Shown here piece by piece: positions 6,619 to 8,868 of a DNA stretch of 8,868 nt. This stretch comes from an uncultured Collinsella sp. Lineage in GTDB: Bacteria; Actinomycetota; Coriobacteriia; Coriobacteriales; Coriobacteriaceae. Numbering within the stretch: the first letter of the stretch is position 1; every line of letters starts with the position of its first letter. The notes beneath the pieces are model-generated. The model was not told where the DNA came from and ran no database searches. It saw only the letters and a list, made by a program, of their open reading frames with translations. The DNA lies in the NCBI GenBank assembly GCA_900542165.1, contig UQMM01000046.1:1-8868 (forward strand). Direction: 5' to 3'. The translations under genes and the position numbers were made by a program.

Positions 6619-6945
6619 AAAAGTTAGTCTCCTCTCAATAACGAGCCGAGACGGCTACAAAAAAGCGTTCCAGGTCGCAAGCGCGCCCAGTCGCAAGAAC
6701 AATCAACAAAGACAAATATACCCAAAACCAAAGAAAGAGCCGCAATAAAAGCAGCTCTTCCAACAAAGCAATTATCAGCGAAGACGCCCCTCCCTGGCCC
6801 AACGGCACCCGGGCGAACCGAGCCAGAACAACGCAGTCCCCGATGCTGAGCGCCCACATATCGTCCCGCGCGCAGTTTCGCAGCAAAGCGAGAATGTTTG
6901 AGCACGGGATGATATGTGGGCGCTCAGCATCGGGGACGGTGGGAC
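6619..6945. other. 327-bp non-coding gap inside the def-fmt cluster
   Basis: No convincing gene is present. The part next to def (6836-6937) is a long inverted repeat. The rest (about 6640-6800) is T-rich on the minus strand, so all translations of it look hydrophobic. Two overlapping minus-strand open frames there start with GTG or TTG, lack ribosome binding sites and resemble no family. A possible fmt-rsmB promoter on the minus strand has TATATT at 6720-6715, with a poor TTGCGG 19 bp upstream (6745-6740). This is weak. The fmt ribosome binding site is at 6629-6636. Confidence 0.6.
6836..6937. repeat. 102-bp inverted repeat with 33-bp near-identical arms
   Basis: Arms at 6836-6868 and 6905-6937 are reverse complements at 32 of 33 positions; the outer 27 bp match perfectly and the one difference becomes a G-U pair in RNA. 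The 36-nt spacer (6869-6904) holds a smaller stem (6876-6881 with 6888-6893). Either strand would form a very stable hairpin. Neither side has a T-tract, so it is not a standard intrinsic terminator. It starts 8 nt beyond the def stop codon, with no obvious target-site duplication. It could be a dispersed palindromic (REP-like or MITE-like) element, a processing or RNA-stability site within the operon mRNA, or a protein-binding site. Confidence 0.9.
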
Positions 6946-7482
6946 CTACTCCGTCTCGCCCGGTCGAGCGCCGCGGGCCAGGGCGTCCTGGTACTCCTTA
7001 ACTGCCTTGAGCCTCTGCATGGGCTTAAGGCGCTCGAACATGGTGTTGCCGTGCAGATGATCGATCTCGTGCTGCAGGCACACGCAGAACAGATCGCCCG
7101 TGGCCTCGTAGCGAATCAGGTTGGCGTCCAAGTCGTACGCCTCGACGACGACATGGTCGGGACGCTCGATCTCGCAGCTGATGCCAGGAATGGACAGGCA
7201 GCCCTCGCTAAACGGCACCAGATGGTCGCTCTGCTCAACAATGACGGGATTGATGAGCACGTACGGGTCGTAGTCGTTCTTGTCGCTGTAGTCGCAGTCG
7301 ATGGTGACGAGCTGAATGAGCTCGCCGATCTGCGGGGCAGCCAGGCCGCAACCGCCGTTCTCGAACATCATCTTCTTCATCTTCTCGGCAAGCGCCTCGA
7401 TCGCCGGGGTGATCTCCTCGATGACGGCGCACTCCTGGCGCAGACGAGGGTCGGGCGACAGTACGATTCCGTTGGCTTCCAT
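6946..7482 (-). CDS. def: Peptide deformylase
   Basis: Def is a metal hydrolase that removes the formyl group from the N-terminal fMet of new proteins, the reverse partner of Fmt. With 178 residues it has all three family motifs: GCGLAAPQ (44-51), EGCLS (93-97) and HEIDH (138-142). The metal ligands are C95, H138 and H142, and E139 is the catalytic base. Two ATGs lie six bases apart. I chose 7482, because the AAAGGA at 7493-7488 is spaced 5 nt from it but overlaps the ATG at 7488, which would give an 180-residue form. The gene starts 18 nt after the priA stop, so it is almost certainly cotranscribed with priA. Codons are strongly C/G-ending. Immediately past its stop codon lies the long inverted repeat, separating it from fmt, which commonly follows def directly in other genomes. 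Confidence 0.96.
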   Translation of the reverse strand: MEANGIVLSPDPRLRQECAVIEEITPAIEALAEKMKKMMFENGGCGLAAPQIGELIQLVTIDCDYSDKNDYDPYVLINPVIVEQSDHLVPFSEGCLSIPGISCEIERPDHVVVEAYDLDANLIRYEATGDLFCVCLQHEIDHLHGNTMFERLKPMQRLKAVKEYQDALARGARPGETE

Positions 7483-7487
7483 GGCCA

Positions 7488-7493
7488 TCCTTT
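7488..7493 (-). promoter_or_regulatory. Ribosome binding site that decides the def start
   Basis: AAAGGA on the minus strand (7493 to 7488) lies 5 nt upstream of the ATG at 7482 and directly abuts or overlaps the ATG at 7488. The spacing favours the internal ATG. Confidence 0.65.
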
Positions 7494-7500
7494 CGAGTTG

Positions 7501-8868
7501 TTACATCAAATCATAGGCATCGACGTCAACGCTCACGCTCACGCCGCGCACGGAGCCTACCTCTTTGAGGCAGGCGTCGATATCATCAGAGACATGGTAC
7601 CCCACGGGCGACTTCACAAGCAGGTGGAAGCGATAACGGTCCTTGGCTCTCTCGATTACACACGAAGCCGGACCCAGCACCTGCGGCACCGCGCTGCCCG
7701 CCCGCAAAAAGTCGGGCGCGGCGGCATGCCAGCGACGCTTGAGGAGCTTTGAAATGCGCCCGATGTAGTCCTGCGCGTCGTTTCGGTTAGCCGACCACAC
7801 CAAGATGTTGACCAAGCGAACAAACGGCGGGTACAGCGCGTCGCGGCGCTGGTCCAGGTCGTAGTCGGTAAAGATTGAACGGTCGTGCTCAGCGACGGCG
7901 CGAATGACCGGATCCTCGGGCAGGTAGGTCTGGATGATCACCTCGCCGGGGCGATCGCCGCGACCGGCACGGCCTGCCACCTGTTCCAGCAAATCGTAGG
8001 CGCGCTCACCTGCGCGAAAATCGGGCAGCTTTAATGCAAAGTCGGCATTGACCACGCCTACGAGCGTAACCTCGGGAAAGTCAAGGCCCTTGGCGATCAT
8101 CTGGGTGCCCAGCAGCACCGCGCAATCGGCGGCATCGAACTGCTCGAGCAGCTTTTTGTGCGCGTCCTTGCCGCGCGTGGAATCGGCATCCATGCGAATA
8201 ATGGCGACGTCCTCGGGAAGCATCTGGTGCAGTGCGTCCTCGATTTGTTGCGTACCTAGACCCATTTTTGCCAGATAGCGGCTGCCGCACTTGGGGCAAC
8301 GGCTCGTGGGCGCGGGATACGGCTGCACGCGCCAAGACGAACCGCACGTGTGACACTGCAGCGTGTGCGTGCGCTCGTGATACGTAAGCGCGGTGGAGCA
8401 GTGATTGCAGGTGGGGACGCAGCCGCACTCGCGGCACATCAGGAATGGCGCAAAACCACGGCGGTTGTGCAACAGCACGGCTTTTTCGCGGCGCTCGACC
8501 ACACGCTCCAAGCCTTCCATCAGCGGTTTTGAGAACATGGAGCGGCTGCCGTGTGAAAACTCACGGCGTAGGTCGGCAATGCGGACTGTCGGCAGCACGG
8601 CGTGTCCCGGGCGCTCGGGCATCTCGACGCGCGTCCATGTGGCGCCGCTATACGTGCCGCGGCGGCAGCGATCGAGAGACTCAGCAGAAGGCGTGGCGGA
8701 GCCCAACACGAGTGGGCAACGATAGCGCCTCGCCATCTCGGCCGCCACCTCGCGCGCGTGGTAGCGCGGGCTGGATCCCTGCTTGTAGCTGGTCTCGTGC
8801 TCCTCGTCGATGATGATGAGGCCCAGGTCGTCAAGCGGGCAAAAGAGCGCCGAGCGGGCGCCGACGAC
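7501..8868 (-). CDS. priA: Primosomal protein N' (replication restart helicase PriA), C-terminal part
   Basis: PriA is a 3'-to-5' DNA helicase that recognises abandoned forks and D-loops and reloads the replisome. The window holds the last 455 residues; the frame runs open off the right edge, so the N-terminal DNA-binding domain and Walker A motif are missing. In the fragment, VVGARSALF opens the sequence, followed by the DEEH box (21-24, at 8797-8808), YKQ and PRYHARE. GSATPS (56-61), NRRGFAPF, GTQMIAKGLDFP (254-265) and QVAGRAGR (296-303) are the later helicase motifs. A zinc-binding insert has eight cysteines in four pairs (C145/148, C154/157, C172/175, C191/194), plus an extra C150. The end SVDVDAYDLM resembles the usual PriA C-terminus. 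A GTG at 8748 is in frame but internal and not the start. It is the upstream gene of the minus-strand cluster. Confidence 0.96.
   Translation of the reverse strand, partial: VVGARSALFCPLDDLGLIIIDEEHETSYKQGSSPRYHAREVAAEMARRYRCPLVLGSATPSAESLDRCRRGTYSGATWTRVEMPERPGHAVLPTVRIADLRREFSHGSRSMFSKPLMEGLERVVERREKAVLLHNRRGFAPFLMCRECGCVPTCNHCSTALTYHERTHTLQCHTCGSSWRVQPYPAPTSRCPKCGSRYLAKMGLGTQQIEDALHQMLPEDVAIIRMDADSTRGKDAHKKLLEQFDAADCAVLLGTQMIAKGLDFPEVTLVGVVNADFALKLPDFRAGERAYDLLEQVAGRAGRGDRPGEVIIQTYLPEDPVIRAVAEHDRSIFTDYDLDQRRDALYPPFVRLVNILVWSANRNDAQDYIGRISKLLKRRWHAAAPDFLRAGSAVPQVLGPASCVIERAKDRYRFHLLVKSPVGYHVSDDIDACLKEVGSVRGVSVSVDVDAYDLM

Noticed and set aside
6836..6937. The inverted repeat as an ordinary Rho-independent terminator or CRISPR-like repeat
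   Set aside because: Neither strand has a T-tract after the stem, the stem is much longer than usual terminators, and there is only one inverted pair with no regularly spaced direct repeats.
6916..7752. A 278-residue plus-strand open frame across def and the end of priA
   Set aside because: It is antisense to two clearly conserved genes and begins inside the inverted repeat.

Overview
The window looks like chromosomal DNA from a GC-rich Actinomycetota, most plausibly a gut Coriobacteriia of the Collinsella type. This is inferred from the style of the proteins, the strong C/G-ending codon preference of most genes, and the priA-def-fmt-rsmB gene order. No rRNA gene or other species marker is present, so the assignment is tentative.

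Layout, left to right. Positions 1-396 (+) hold the last 131 residues of a protein with a Lys/Thr/Ala/Pro-rich, histone-H1-like tail; the body of the protein lies outside the window. An intrinsic terminator follows at 434-460. The 397-613 gap also holds a candidate promoter overlapped by a dyad, and a leader hairpin. Positions 614-3910 (+) encode one 1098-residue polypeptide. It joins a complete neopullulanase-like GH13 alpha-glucan hydrolase to a complete GH77 4-alpha-glucanotransferase (MalQ). A GNRA-loop hairpin separates it from a small FmdB-type zinc-ribbon gene at 3999-4235 (+). An 11-bp-stem terminator lies between that gene and the convergent operon coming from the right.

The right half (4298-8868, minus strand) is a housekeeping cluster read right to left: priA (truncated by the window edge), def, fmt, rsmB. 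Fmt formylates initiator Met-tRNA, Def removes the formyl group from new proteins, RsmB methylates 16S rRNA, and PriA restarts stalled replication forks. priA-def are 18 nt apart and fmt-rsmB share an ATGA overlap. Between def and fmt, however, lies a 327-bp gap that begins 8 nt after the def stop codon with a 102-bp inverted repeat (33-bp arms, 32 of 33 matching). Codon use changes sharply across this gap: T-ending codons are rare in def and dominant in early fmt.

The points most worth a second look are this inverted repeat and the composition shift beside it, the single-chain GH13-GH77 fusion with its possible operator, and the unusual SAM-binding motif of RsmB. I found no CRISPR array, transposase, phage gene or RNA gene, and no clearly new multi-gene system.
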